Notes under the pieces: model-generated
What the model saw: only the letters and a program-made list of their open reading frames with translations
What the model was told of the DNA's origin: nothing
Databases searched by the model: none
Source of the DNA: UBA4742 sp002403895
GTDB lineage: Bacteria; Actinomycetota; Acidimicrobiia; Acidimicrobiales; Acidimicrobilacustridaceae
Direction: 5' to 3'
DNA length: 22,611 nt
Assembly: GCA_036823295.1 (NCBI GenBank)
Contig: DAISGD010000053.1
Span: 1-22,611, forward strand
In this document: one piece after another, positions 6,722 to 14,477 of the stretch
How positions within the stretch are numbered: position 1 is the stretch's first letter
Layout: each line of letters opens with the position of its first letter
Translations under genes and position numbers: made by a program

Positions 6722-7492
6722 TCACGCTGAGCGGGTAAGGATCTCGGGACCGTTCTCGGTGACGGCGATGGAGTGCTCCCAGTGGGCCGAGAAAGCCCCG
6801 TCCGCGGTGACCACACCCCAACCGTCATCGAGCACGTACGTGTCGGGCCCCCCGGCGTTGATCATGGGCTCCACCGCGAAGACATTGCCCACGGCCAGGC
6901 GCGGGCCACGCCCCGGTCGCCCGTAGTTGGGGACCTCGGGTTGTTCGTGCATGGCCCGTCCGATGGCGTGGCCGACGTACTCGCGCACCACGGTGAACCC
7001 AGCCTGCTCGGCCACCGTCTGCACCGCGTGGCCGATGTCACCGATGTGATTGCCGGGCAGCATCTGCGCGATCCCGGCATACAGCGACGCTTCGGTCACC
7101 TCGATGAGTCGGGTGGCCTCCGGGGTGATCTCACCCACGCCGGCGGTGAACGCCGCGTCGCCGTGCCATCCGTCGACGATCGCCCCGCAATCGATGGAGA
7201 TGAGGTCCCCCTCACGGAGCACATAGCCATCGGGGATCCCGTGGACGATCATGTTGTTGGGTGATGCGCAGATCACCGCCGGGAACCCGTGGTAGCCGAG
7301 AAAGTTCGACTGAGCCCCTCGCCGCTCGAGCACGTCGCGCCCCACCTGGTCGAGCTCGAGCGTGGTGACCCCGGGCCGGATGGCCTGGCGGATGCAGTCG
7401 TGCATCTCGGCTACCACACCCCCCGCTCGCCGCATGACCGCGATCTCCTCCGGGGTGCGGATGGTGGTCCCCGACGACCGGGTCACCGTCAC
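6722..7492 (-). CDS. map: Methionine aminopeptidase, type I
   Basis: Removes the initiator Met from nascent proteins. The 256-residue length fits a type Ia enzyme without an N-terminal zinc-finger extension. The pita-bread fold's dimetal ligands are present: Asp101 (ISIDCG), Asp112 (WHGDAA), His175 (YVGHAIGR), Glu208 (AVEPM) and Glu239 (HWEHS); His84 (MIVHGIP) is the substrate-contact histidine. The start is GTG at 7492, 12 bases after adk. The adk-map pair after secY is the usual spc end. Confidence 0.97.
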   Translation of the reverse strand: MTVTRSSGTTIRTPEEIAVMRRAGGVVAEMHDCIRQAIRPGVTTLELDQVGRDVLERRGAQSNFLGYHGFPAVICASPNNMIVHGIPDGYVLREGDLISIDCGAIVDGWHGDAAFTAGVGEITPEATRLIEVTEASLYAGIAQMLPGNHIGDIGHAVQTVAEQAGFTVVREYVGHAIGRAMHEQPEVPNYGRPGRGPRLAVGNVFAVEPMINAGGPDTYVLDDGWGVVTADGAFSAHWEHSIAVTENGPEILTRSA

Positions 7493-7504
7493 CAGGCCAC
7501 CGGC

Positions 7505-8149
7505 CTAGGAAGTACGGGCGTCGGTGGCGGCGATCAGGCGGGCCGACACGTCCTCGGGACGTCCCAGCCCGTCGACGCTCACCAACAACCCATGCTCGGC
7601 AAACACCGCGATGGCCGGCACCGTGTCGCGCTCGTAGGCCTCCAGCCGGGCGGTGATGGCCTCGGGGGTGTCATCGGCGCGCTGGACGACGTCGCCACCG
7701 CACACGTCACACACCCACGCCACGGTGGGAGGCTCGGCGGTCGAGTAGATGGTCCCGCAGTTGCTACACACCCGGCGGCTGGAGAGGCGCTCGAGTACGA
7801 CCCCTTGAGGAACCTCGAGATTCACCGCCAGGTCGATGGGGGTGATCCCGACGAGCGCCTCGGCCTGGCCCACTGTCCGGGGAAACCCGTCGAGCAGGAA
7901 CCCATCGGCGCGGACATCGTCGTGGTCGAAGCGCTCGGTAATGACGCCCAGCATGATCTCGTCGGGCAACAGGGCGCCCGATTCGATATAGGTCTTGGCC
8001 TGGAGCCCGAAGGCGGTGCCCTCGGCCACTGCCTCGCGCAGCATGTCGCCGGTCGAGATGTGGGGAGCCCCGTAGTGCTTGGACAGGAGCACCGACTGCG
8101 TTCCCTTCCCCGCACCCTGCCGGCCGAACAGCACGAGCTTGATCATCAC
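7505..8149 (-). CDS. adk: Adenylate kinase, zinc-LID type
   Basis: Interconverts ATP plus AMP and 2 ADP. The 214 residues include a P-loop at 9-17, the AMP-binding TGDMLR region, DGFPRT (87-92), and a long LID domain with Cys128, Cys131, Cys147 and Cys150 arranged as a zinc site, followed by RADD. The P-loop reads GRQGAGKGT instead of the usual GPPGAGKGT. The GTG at 8149 overlaps the secY TAG by one base; an ATG one codon later (8146) is an equally plausible start. Confidence 0.97.
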   Translation of the reverse strand: MMIKLVLFGRQGAGKGTQSVLLSKHYGAPHISTGDMLREAVAEGTAFGLQAKTYIESGALLPDEIMLGVITERFDHDDVRADGFLLDGFPRTVGQAEALVGITPIDLAVNLEVPQGVVLERLSSRRVCSNCGTIYSTAEPPTVAWVCDVCGGDVVQRADDTPEAITARLEAYERDTVPAIAVFAEHGLLVSVDGLGRPEDVSARLIAATDARTS

Positions 8150-9462
8150 TACTTCAGGAACCCTTCGTAGTTGCGCATCATCAGCTGGCTGTCGATCTGC
8201 TTCATCGTCTCGAGGGCGACACCCACGGCGATGAGGATCGAGATACCCGAGAACGAGACGGTGTTGCCGGGCAGGTAATGGGTCAACAGCAAGGACGGGA
8301 TGAGGGCCACCGAAGCGATGAACAACGCTCCCGGCAGCGTGATGCGGGACAGCACCTTGGCCAGGTAGCGCTCCGTCTGAGGCCCGGGCCGGATGCCGGG
8401 GATGAACCCGCCCTGCTTGCGCAGGTTGTCGGCCTGCTTGGCGGGGTCGAAGGTGATCGCCGTGTAGAAGTAGGCGAACCCGATGATGAGCAGGCCGAAC
8501 ACCACGACGTGGAGGATGGAGTCGGGCTTGACCAGGTGGTTGTTCACGAACGACTGCACACTCGCACCCCAGCCGTCAGCGGGCAGCACGAACGACAACA
8601 GCTGCGGCAGGTACAGCACCGAGCTGGCGAAGATGATCGGGATGACACCCGACTGGTTCACCTTCAACGGGATGTAGGTGCTCTGGCCACCGTACATGCG
8701 CTTGCCCACGACCCGTTTGGCGAACTGCACGGGGATACGGCGCTGGCCCTGCTCGATGAACACGATCGCCGTCAGGATGACCAGGAAGACGAGCAGGGTG
8801 AGGACCAAGACCAACACCCCGGCCTCGACCTTGATCTTGCCCAGTTGCGACGGCAGCGTCGACACCACCGAGGCGAAGATCAGCAGGGACATGCCGTTGC
8901 CGATGCCTCGCTGGGTGACGAGCTCGCCCATCCACATCAGCAGGGCCGTGCCGGTGGTCAGCGTCAACACGATGAGCGCCACGTGGCCCACGTCGTATTG
9001 GGGCACCAAGTCCAGCCCGGTGGTATTGCCACCGCGGAATCCGCCGCCACCCTTGTGGAACAGGTAGCTGAGTCCGGTCGACTGTACGACGGCGATGCCG
9101 ATGGTGACGTAGCGCGTCCATTGTGTGATCTTGCGTTGACCGACGGCGCCCTGGTTCTGCCACTCCTCCAGCTTGGGGATCACCACACCGAGGATCTGCA
9201 TGATGATCGAGGCCGTGATGTACGGCATGATCCCGAGGGCGAACACCGCGAACTGAGTGAGCGCCCCGCCGGAGAAGAGTTGCAGGAAGGCCAGTGCCCC
9301 GCCCTGGTCGGCCGACGCCTTGAGGGTCTTCAGCGCGCTGACGTCGATGCCAGGGACCGGGATGTAGGCGCCGAAGCGGTAGAGCACCAGAATCAGCAGT
9401 GTGAACACGACCTTGTTGCGCAGGTCGGGGACCCTGAAGATGTTGCGCAGGCTCGAAAGCAC
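8149..9462 (-). CDS. secY: Preprotein translocase subunit SecY
   Basis: Channel-forming subunit of the SecYEG translocon in the cytoplasmic membrane. The 437 residues have about ten hydrophobic helices. They begin with LRNKVVFTLLILVLYRFGAYIPVPGID and include MPYITASIIMQIL, the cytoplasmic loop with QRRIPVQFAKR and GGQSTYIPLKVNQSGVIPIIFASS. The start is GTG at 9462 with AGGAG 9 bases upstream, 45 bases after rplO. The spc-operon position agrees. Confidence 0.98.
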   Translation of the reverse strand: MLSSLRNIFRVPDLRNKVVFTLLILVLYRFGAYIPVPGIDVSALKTLKASADQGGALAFLQLFSGGALTQFAVFALGIMPYITASIIMQILGVVIPKLEEWQNQGAVGQRKITQWTRYVTIGIAVVQSTGLSYLFHKGGGGFRGGNTTGLDLVPQYDVGHVALIVLTLTTGTALLMWMGELVTQRGIGNGMSLLIFASVVSTLPSQLGKIKVEAGVLVLVLTLLVFLVILTAIVFIEQGQRRIPVQFAKRVVGKRMYGGQSTYIPLKVNQSGVIPIIFASSVLYLPQLLSFVLPADGWGASVQSFVNNHLVKPDSILHVVVFGLLIIGFAYFYTAITFDPAKQADNLRKQGGFIPGIRPGPQTERYLAKVLSRITLPGALFIASVALIPSLLLTHYLPGNTVSFSGISILIAVGVALETMKQIDSQLMMRNYEGFLK

Positions 9463-9507
9463 CGGAATGGCTCCTGACGGCGACCGGGCGGAAGGGGGCT
9501 TGCGGGA

Positions 9508-9996
9508 CTAACGGTTCGTGAGGTGGTTGCCCTTGGCCGGCGGACGACGGTCGCCCCACGGCAGCGGGAGAACGGTAACCGTACCCCCCGCAGCCACGAC
9601 GGCCGCCTCGGCCGACTTGGAGAACCCGTGGGCCTGGACCTGCACGGCGCGGGTGATCTCGCCCCGGCCCAGCACCTTGACCAGGGCACCCTTATGGGTG
9701 AGGCCCAGTTCATGGAGCGACTCGGGGGTGATGTCGGTCAGCCCGCTGGCATCGAGGACATCGAGGTTCAACCCCTGGTACTCGACCCGGAACGGGTTCT
9801 TGAAGCCCTTGAGCTTCGGGATCCGCATGTGCAGCGGCAACTGGCCACCCTCGAACCCGGTGGGGATCGTGTCACGGGCGCCTTGGCCCTTGGTGCCGCG
9901 GCCGGCGGTCTTGCCGCCCTTGCCACCGATACCACGGCCGACGCGCTTGCGGTGCTTGGTGGAGCCGGCGGCGGGCTTGAGGTCGTGGACCTTCAC
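9508..9996 (-). CDS. rplO: 50S ribosomal protein L15
   Basis: 23S rRNA-binding assembly protein. The 162 residues begin with the Gly-rich L15 arm (HDLKPAAGSTKHRKRVGRGIGGKGGKTAGRGTKGQGAR) and continue through GFEGGQLPLHMRIPKLKGF. The GTG start overlaps the rpmD stop by four bases (GTGA). Slightly longer than the E. coli protein because of a short basic C-terminal tail. Confidence 0.98.
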   Translation of the reverse strand: MKVHDLKPAAGSTKHRKRVGRGIGGKGGKTAGRGTKGQGARDTIPTGFEGGQLPLHMRIPKLKGFKNPFRVEYQGLNLDVLDASGLTDITPESLHELGLTHKGALVKVLGRGEITRAVQVQAHGFSKSAEAAVVAAGGTVTVLPLPWGDRRPPAKGNHLTNR

Positions 9997-10199
9997 GATG
10001 CGTCCCCTTCAGTGGCCCCGTCGAGTTCATCGACGGAGATGAGATGCGGTACCCGGGCGATCATCCCGCGGATCTCGGGACGATCGGGAAGGGTGTTGGT
10101 CTGGCCGATGCCGCGTAAGCCCAGCGCGCGCATGGTGCCGCGGGTCTTGGGCTTGGCGCCGATGGTCGAACGGACCTGGGTCACCTTGAGCTGGGCCAT
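9993..10199 (-). CDS. rpmD: 50S ribosomal protein L30
   Basis: A 68-residue protein starting MAQLKVTQVRSTIGAKPKTRGTMRALGLRGIGQT, the characteristic L30 fold sequence. The ATG at 10199 overlaps the rpsE TGA by one base (TGATG). A longer open frame upstream runs antiparallel in context and overlaps rpsE, so it is not used. The C-terminal DELDGATEGDAS tail extends slightly past the usual end. Confidence 0.97.
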   Translation of the reverse strand: MAQLKVTQVRSTIGAKPKTRGTMRALGLRGIGQTNTLPDRPEIRGMIARVPHLISVDELDGATEGDAS

Positions 10200-10762
10200 C
10201 AGGCCACCTCGTCGGGCACGAGCGGACCGCGTTCGCTCTCGCGATAGGCCTTGAGCAGGCCGGCGGGCACGAACTCCTCGGCCGACAGGCCACGGAGGCG
10301 GGCGATCTCGTCGGGGCGCTTCAGCGCCTTGAGACCGGCGATGGTGGCACGGGCCACGTTGATGTGGTTGGCCGAGCCCAACGACTTGCACAGCACGTCG
10401 TGGATGCCGGCCTCTTCGAGGATGGCACGGGCCGCGCCACCGGCGATGACCCCGGTACCAGGGGCGGCGGGCTTGAGCAGCACCCGTCCGGCTCCCATCT
10501 CACCGATGACCGGGTGCACGATGGTGCTGCCGGCCAGCGGGACGGAGAACAGGTTCTTGCGGGCCTCTTCGGTGCCCTTCTGGATGGCCAGGGGTACCTC
10601 CTTGGCCTTGCCGTAGCCCAGACCGACCCGGCCAGCGCCGTCACCGATCACCACGAGCGCAGTGAACGAGAAGCGGCGGCCGCCTTTGACGACCTTGGCC
10701 ACCCGGTTGATGTTGATGACACGCGACTCACGCAGTTGCGCATCGCTCACATTGTTGGCCAT
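10199..10762 (-). CDS. rpsE: 30S ribosomal protein S5
   Basis: Decoding-accuracy protein at the mRNA entry side. The 187 residues have the double-stranded-RNA-binding-like N-terminal domain (RVININRVAKVVKGGRRFSFTALVVIGDGAGRVGLGYGKAKEVP) and the C-terminal GAGRVLLKPAAPGTGVIAGGAARAILE. The ATG overlaps the rplR TAA by one base, with GGAG about 6 bases upstream. Confidence 0.98.
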   Translation of the reverse strand: MANNVSDAQLRESRVININRVAKVVKGGRRFSFTALVVIGDGAGRVGLGYGKAKEVPLAIQKGTEEARKNLFSVPLAGSTIVHPVIGEMGAGRVLLKPAAPGTGVIAGGAARAILEEAGIHDVLCKSLGSANHINVARATIAGLKALKRPDEIARLRGLSAEEFVPAGLLKAYRESERGPLVPDEVA

Positions 10763-11127
10763 TACAACTCCAGTCCGGCTTCACGGGCCGCTTCGGCCAC
10801 GGCGGCGACTCGGCCGTGGTACAGGTTGCCGCCCCGGTCGAATACGACCTGGGAGACGCCGGCGGACTTGGCCCGCTCGGCCAGCAGGGTCCCCACCTTG
10901 GTGGCGGCCTCGATGTTGCTCGTCGAGTCGGTCCGCGGACCATCCTCGGTGGTCGACGCGGCCGCGAGCGTCCGACCGGTGCGGTCGTCGATCAGCTGCG
11001 CGCTGATGTGGCGATTGGACCGGAAGACGGCGAGGCGCGGCCGCTCGGCCGTGCCGCGAACCTTCTTGCGGACTCGGAGGTGGCGGCGCAGTCGGGCCGT
11101 CCGCTTCTGCTTGGCGCTGTAGCTCAT
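10762..11127 (-). CDS. rplR: 50S ribosomal protein L18
   Basis: 5S rRNA-binding protein of the central protuberance. The 121 residues have the basic N-terminus (KRTARLRRHLRVRKKVRGTAERPRLAVFRSNRHI) and the C-terminal VVFDRGGNLYHGRVAAVAEAAREAGLEL, both typical. It follows rplF by 5 bases and overlaps rpsE by one. Confidence 0.98.
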   Translation of the reverse strand: MSYSAKQKRTARLRRHLRVRKKVRGTAERPRLAVFRSNRHISAQLIDDRTGRTLAAASTTEDGPRTDSTSNIEAATKVGTLLAERAKSAGVSQVVFDRGGNLYHGRVAAVAEAAREAGLEL

Positions 11128-11132
11128 GGTGC

Positions 11133-11672
11133 CTACTTCGCTGTCTTTCCGGCCTTGCGGGCCACGTACTCGTCGCGGTAGCGCACGCCCTTGCCCTTGT
11201 AAGGCTCAGGCTTGCGGATCGCCCGGATGTTGGCGGCGACCTGACCGACGAGCTCCTTGTCGATCCCGACGACGCCGATCGTCGTCGGAGATGCCACCTC
11301 GAAGCTGATGCCGTCTGGGGCATTCACGTTCACCGGATGACTGAACCCGAGCGCCAGCTCGAGCTTGGTGGGGTTGGGCGCTGCGGCTCGGTAGCCGACG
11401 CCGACGATGTCGAGATCCTTGCGGAAGCCGTCGGTGACGCCGACGACCATGTTGTTGAGCAGCGATCGGACCAGACCGTGCATGGCCCGGTTCTGGCGCT
11501 CGTCGTTGGGGCGCTCGACGAGGAGCTCCTCGCCGTCGCGCCGCACGGTGATCTCGCCGGGGATGTCGAGCTCGAGTGAACCCTTGGGGCCCTTCACCGT
11601 GACGTGGCGGTCAGCGATGGTGACGTCCACCGAGGAGGGGACGGCGATGGGGGAACGGCCTACGCGGGACAT
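11133..11672 (-). CDS. rplF: 50S ribosomal protein L6
   Basis: Large-subunit protein near the factor-binding site. The 179 residues start MSRVGRSPIAVPSSVDVTI and include VKGPKGSLELDIP and the C-terminal IRAIRKPEPYKGKGVRYRDEYVARKAGKTAK. An AGGAGG-type Shine-Dalgarno overlaps the rpsH stop just upstream of the ATG (9-base gap). Confidence 0.98.
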   Translation of the reverse strand: MSRVGRSPIAVPSSVDVTIADRHVTVKGPKGSLELDIPGEITVRRDGEELLVERPNDERQNRAMHGLVRSLLNNMVVGVTDGFRKDLDIVGVGYRAAAPNPTKLELALGFSHPVNVNAPDGISFEVASPTTIGVVGIDKELVGQVAANIRAIRKPEPYKGKGVRYRDEYVARKAGKTAK

Positions 11673-11681
11673 GGCAACCTC

Positions 11682-12086
11682 CTACCAGACGTAGCACAGG
11701 ACTTCGCCGCCCATGCGACGCTTGCGCGCCTCACGGTCGGTCATGAGTCCCTGGCTGGTGGATAGGACGGCGACACCGAGGCCACCGAGCACCCGCGGCA
11801 CGCGGTCGGCCTTGGTGTAGACCCGCAGACCGGGCTTGGACACGCGCTTGACTCCGGAGATCACGCGGGCCCGCTCCGGCGAGTACTTCATGGTGACGGT
11901 CAGCACCTTGCCGGGGCGACCTTCGGCGGTGGCCAGGGTGAAGCCCTCGATGTAGCCCTCCTTGCGGAGCAACTCGGCGAGGGATTCCTTCACCTTGGAC
12001 GAGGGCATGCGGACCTCGTCGTGCATCGCCACGTTGGCGTTGCGGATTCGGGTCAGCATGTCGGCGATGGGATCGGTCATGGTCAT
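11682..12086 (-). CDS. rpsH: 30S ribosomal protein S8
   Basis: Primary 16S rRNA-binding protein. In E. coli S8 also represses spc-operon translation. The 134 residues have DPIADMLTRIRNANVAMHDEVRMPSSK at the start and RVPRVLGGLGVAVLSTSQGLMTDREARK...GGEVLCYVW at the end. Two ATGs are possible (residue 1 or 3). GGGAGG lies 9 bases before the first, which I use. It follows rpsN by 16 bases. Confidence 0.98.
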   Translation of the reverse strand: MTMTDPIADMLTRIRNANVAMHDEVRMPSSKVKESLAELLRKEGYIEGFTLATAEGRPGKVLTVTMKYSPERARVISGVKRVSKPGLRVYTKADRVPRVLGGLGVAVLSTSQGLMTDREARKRRMGGEVLCYVW

Positions 12087-12102
12087 GGTCGAATGCCTCC
12101 CT

Positions 12103-12288
12103 TCACCAGCTGGCCTTGGTTACGCCCGGCAGTTCACCGGCGTGGGCCAGCTCGCGCAGGCACACCCGGCACAGGCCGAACTTGCGGTAGACGGCCCGCG
12201 GCCGGCCACAACGGCGGCAACGGGTGTACGCCCTTACTTTGAACTTCGGAGTGCGCTGCTGCTTCTCGATGAGCGCTTTCTTGGCCAT
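12103..12288 (-). CDS. rpsZ: 30S ribosomal protein S14, type Z (zinc form)
   Basis: A 61-residue S14 with Cys24, Cys27, Cys40 and Cys43 (CRRCGRP...CRVCL), the zinc-binding short form found in many Actinomycetota and Firmicutes. The longer Cys-free paralogue rpsN, often zinc-regulated, is not in this window. The ATG lies 2 bases after the rplE stop. Confidence 0.97.
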   Translation of the reverse strand: MAKKALIEKQQRTPKFKVRAYTRCRRCGRPRAVYRKFGLCRVCLRELAHAGELPGVTKASW

Positions 12289-12290
12289 GG

Positions 12291-12863
12291 CTACTGCTGC
12301 CCCTCACGCTTGAAAGGGAAGCCGAAGGCATCAAGCAGGGCCTTGCCGTCGGCATTCGTATGGGCGGTGGTGACGATCGTGATGTCCATGCCCCGGGTCG
12401 TGTCGACCTGGTCGTAGTCGATCTCCGGGAAGATCAACTGCTCGGTGACGCCGAAGGTGTAGTTCCCTCGGCCATCGAACGAGTTGGCCGGTAGGCCACG
12501 GAAGTCGCGGATGCGGGGGATGGCCAGGCTGATGAGCCGGTCGAGGAACTCCCACATGCGGTCACCCCGCAGCGTGACCTTGGCGCCGATGGCGTTGCCC
12601 TCGCGAAGTTTGAAGCCGGCGATCGACTTCTTGGCTCGGGTCGTCAACGGCTTTTGTCCAGAGATGATCTCGAGGTCCTTGATGGCCCCCTCGAGGAGGC
12701 GAGCCTGATCGGTGGCGGCGCCGACGCCCATGTTGATGACGATCTTCTCGAGCGTCGGCACCTGCATGATGTTGTCCAGCCCCAAGGTGTCCTTGAGCCG
12801 GGCGCGGATCTCGTCGTTGTAGCGCAGCTTCAGCCGCGGCAACTCGATGGTGGCGGTGCTCAT
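12291..12863 (-). CDS. rplE: 50S ribosomal protein L5
   Basis: 5S rRNA-binding protein that contacts the P-site tRNA. The 190 residues include NIMQVPTLEKIVINMGVG, GQKPLTTRAKKSIAGFKLREG and the C-terminal TTRGMDITIVTTAHTNADGKALLDAFGFPF. The ATG overlaps the rplX TGA by four bases (ATGA). Confidence 0.98.
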   Translation of the reverse strand: MSTATIELPRLKLRYNDEIRARLKDTLGLDNIMQVPTLEKIVINMGVGAATDQARLLEGAIKDLEIISGQKPLTTRAKKSIAGFKLREGNAIGAKVTLRGDRMWEFLDRLISLAIPRIRDFRGLPANSFDGRGNYTFGVTEQLIFPEIDYDQVDTTRGMDITIVTTAHTNADGKALLDAFGFPFKREGQQ

Positions 12864-13171
12864 GAGATATCGCCCTCACACTTGCGGCAGATGCGGACCT
12901 TGGTGCCGTCGGGCTCGAAGCGATAGCCGACCCGGGTCGGCTTGCCACACGCCGCGCACACGATGGCCACGTTGGACGCGGGCATCGGCATCTCCTTGTC
13001 GATGATGCCGGCCTGCATGGTGGCGCCCCGGGCCTTTTGGTGCTTCTTGGCCACATTGAGGCCGTCTACGACGACCTTGCCCGTCGCCGGATAGGCGAAG
13101 GTGATGGTGCCGGTCTTGCCCCGGTCCTTGCCCGCGAGCACCTGTACCCGGTCTCCCTTACGGATCTTCAC
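12860..13171 (-). CDS. rplX: 50S ribosomal protein L24 with C-terminal zinc-ribbon-like motif
   Basis: Assembly-initiating 50S protein with an N-terminal KOW domain (KIRKGDRVQVLAGKDRGKTG). I start at GTG 13171, giving 103 residues. The GTG shares one base with the rplN TAG and has GGAGG about 7 bases upstream. The upstream open frame overlaps rplN and is rejected. Cys72, Cys75, Cys95 and Cys98 (CAACGKPTRVGYR...CRKC) form a four-cysteine motif of the Cys-plus L24 form. Confidence 0.97.
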   Translation of the reverse strand: MKIRKGDRVQVLAGKDRGKTGTITFAYPATGKVVVDGLNVAKKHQKARGATMQAGIIDKEMPMPASNVAIVCAACGKPTRVGYRFEPDGTKVRICRKCEGDIS

Positions 13172-13539
13172 TAGAGCACCTCCGGTGCCAGGGACACGAT
13201 GCGCATGAACTTCTTGTCCCGGAGCTCGCGCCCCACCGGACCGAAGATGCGCGTCCCGCGCGGTTGCTGCTGATCGGTGATGAGCACCGCCGCGTTCTCG
13301 TCGAACTTGATGTACGAGCCGTCCGGACGACGCTTCTCCTTCTTCACCCGGACGACGACGCACTTGACGACCTCACCCTTCTTCACCGCAGCGCCGGGAA
13401 TAGCGTCTTTGACGGTGGCCACGAAGATGTCGCCGATCGAGGCGTAGCGGCGGCGCGAGCCACCCAGCACCTTGATGCACAGCACCTCTTTGGCCCCGCT
13501 GTTGTCGGCCACCCGCAGACGGGTTTCCTGTTGGATCAT
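13171..13539 (-). CDS. rplN: 50S ribosomal protein L14
   Basis: Intersubunit-bridge protein. The 122 residues start MIQQETRLRVADNSGAKEVLCIKVLGG and end FMRIVSLAPEVL, both diagnostic. The ATG overlaps the rpsQ TGA by four bases. It begins the spc portion; no promoter-sized gap separates it from rpsQ, so the S10 and spc groups look co-transcribed. Confidence 0.98.
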   Translation of the reverse strand: MIQQETRLRVADNSGAKEVLCIKVLGGSRRRYASIGDIFVATVKDAIPGAAVKKGEVVKCVVVRVKKEKRRPDGSYIKFDENAAVLITDQQQPRGTRIFGPVGRELRDKKFMRIVSLAPEVL

Positions 13540-13814
13540 CGGGCCCGCTCCAGCACGTCCAGGACCCGCCAGCGCTTGTTCTTCGACAGCGGCCGGGTCT
13601 CTTGCACGCGGACCTTGTCCCCAACGTTGAGGTCGTTGTCCTCGTCGTGCACGAAGAGCTTGGTGGTGCGCTGGACCGTCTTGTTGTACCGGGGGTGACG
13701 CACCCGGTCCACGACAGCGACCACCGCGGTCTTGTCCATGGCGTTGGAAAGCACCGTTCCCTCTCGCACCTTGCGGGGGTTCGGGCGGTCTTCGGTTGCG
13801 TTCTCGTCAGCCAT
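13536..13814 (-). CDS. rpsQ: 30S ribosomal protein S17
   Basis: Primary 16S-binding OB-fold protein. The 92 residues have a short acidic N-terminus (ADENATEDRPNP), then VREGTVLSNAMDKTAVVAVV...RHPRYNKTVQRTTKLFVHDE and the C-terminal RVQETRPLSKNKRWRVLDVL. The start overlaps rpmC by one base. Confidence 0.98.
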   Translation of the reverse strand: MADENATEDRPNPRKVREGTVLSNAMDKTAVVAVVDRVRHPRYNKTVQRTTKLFVHDEDNDLNVGDKVRVQETRPLSKNKRWRVLDVLERAR

Positions 13815-14059
13815 CAGGCCGTCTCCTCATTCGTCCCGCTGGCCACCAGGGCTTCGGCCGCGGCGATCTCGCGGGCCCGCAGCTCGGTGTTGATGCGAGC
13901 CACGTCCTTGCGCAACTGGCCCAGACGGGCCGAGTTGTCGAGCTGCCCGGTCACGTGCTGGAAGCGCAGGTTGAACAGCTCCTGCTTGGTCTGTCCCAGG
14001 CGCTCGATCAACTCGAGGTCCGCCAGGTCACGCAAGGCAGCGTCGGTCGACTTCACCAT
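13814..14059 (-). CDS. rpmC: 50S ribosomal protein L29
   Basis: Two-helix protein at the tunnel exit, where chaperones and SRP dock. The 81 residues start VKSTDAALRDLADLELIERLGQTKQELFNLRFQHVTGQLDN and continue through the RKDVARINTELR helix. A short C-terminal extension (AAAEALVASGTNEETA) makes it longer than the 63-65 residues of E. coli. It overlaps rplP by one base. Confidence 0.97.
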   Translation of the reverse strand: MVKSTDAALRDLADLELIERLGQTKQELFNLRFQHVTGQLDNSARLGQLRKDVARINTELRAREIAAAEALVASGTNEETA

Positions 14060-14475
14060 CAGAACGCCTCCTCACGGGCCACGAAGCGCGCCTTGATGGG
14101 CAGCTTCTGGATCGCCCGGTCGATCGCCGCCCGGGCGATGGCCGGGTCGTTGTAGGACAACTCGAACATGATTCGGCCGGGCTTGACCACGGCGACCCAA
14201 CGTTCCGGGTTGCCCTTACCTGAGCCCATACGGGTTTCGGCCGGCTTCTCGGTCACCGGCTTGTCCGGGAAGATGTTGATCCACACCTTGCCGCCCCGCT
14301 TGATGTGGCGGGTCATGGCGATACGGGCCGCTTCGATCTGGCGGGCGGTGATCCACCCGGGCTCGAGGGCCTGGATGCCGTAGTCGCCGAAGGTGACCTC
14401 GGTGGCTCCCTTGGCCTGGCCGCGCATGCGGCCACGCTGCTGCTTGCGGTGCTTGACCTTCTTGGGCATCAACAT
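14059..14475 (-). CDS. rplP: 50S ribosomal protein L16
   Basis: A-site proximal 50S protein. The 138 residues start MLMPKKVKHRKQQRGRMRGQAKG and contain QIEAARIAMTRHIKRGGKVWINIFPDKPVTEKPAETRMGSGKG, the L16/L10e signature region. The first ATG (14475) gives the common MLMPK start; the third codon is an alternative ATG. It follows rpsC by 2 bases. Confidence 0.98.
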   Translation of the reverse strand: MLMPKKVKHRKQQRGRMRGQAKGATEVTFGDYGIQALEPGWITARQIEAARIAMTRHIKRGGKVWINIFPDKPVTEKPAETRMGSGKGNPERWVAVVKPGRIMFELSYNDPAIARAAIDRAIQKLPIKARFVAREEAF

Positions 14476-14477
14476 GA

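Noticed and set aside
6601..6828. Upstream in-frame extension of infA (about 76 more residues)
   Set aside because: The sequence is not IF-1-like, overlaps the map 3' end and spans the likely promoter; the conserved protein starts at the CTG behind GGGAG.
8278..9477. 399-codon plus-strand open frame over secY
   Set aside because: Reverse complement of hydrophobic codons gives an Asp/Glu/His/Gln-rich product; secY is certain.
13172..13363. Upstream extension of rplX
   Set aside because: Overlaps rplN; the GTG at 13171 has a strong Shine-Dalgarno and gives the normal L24 start.
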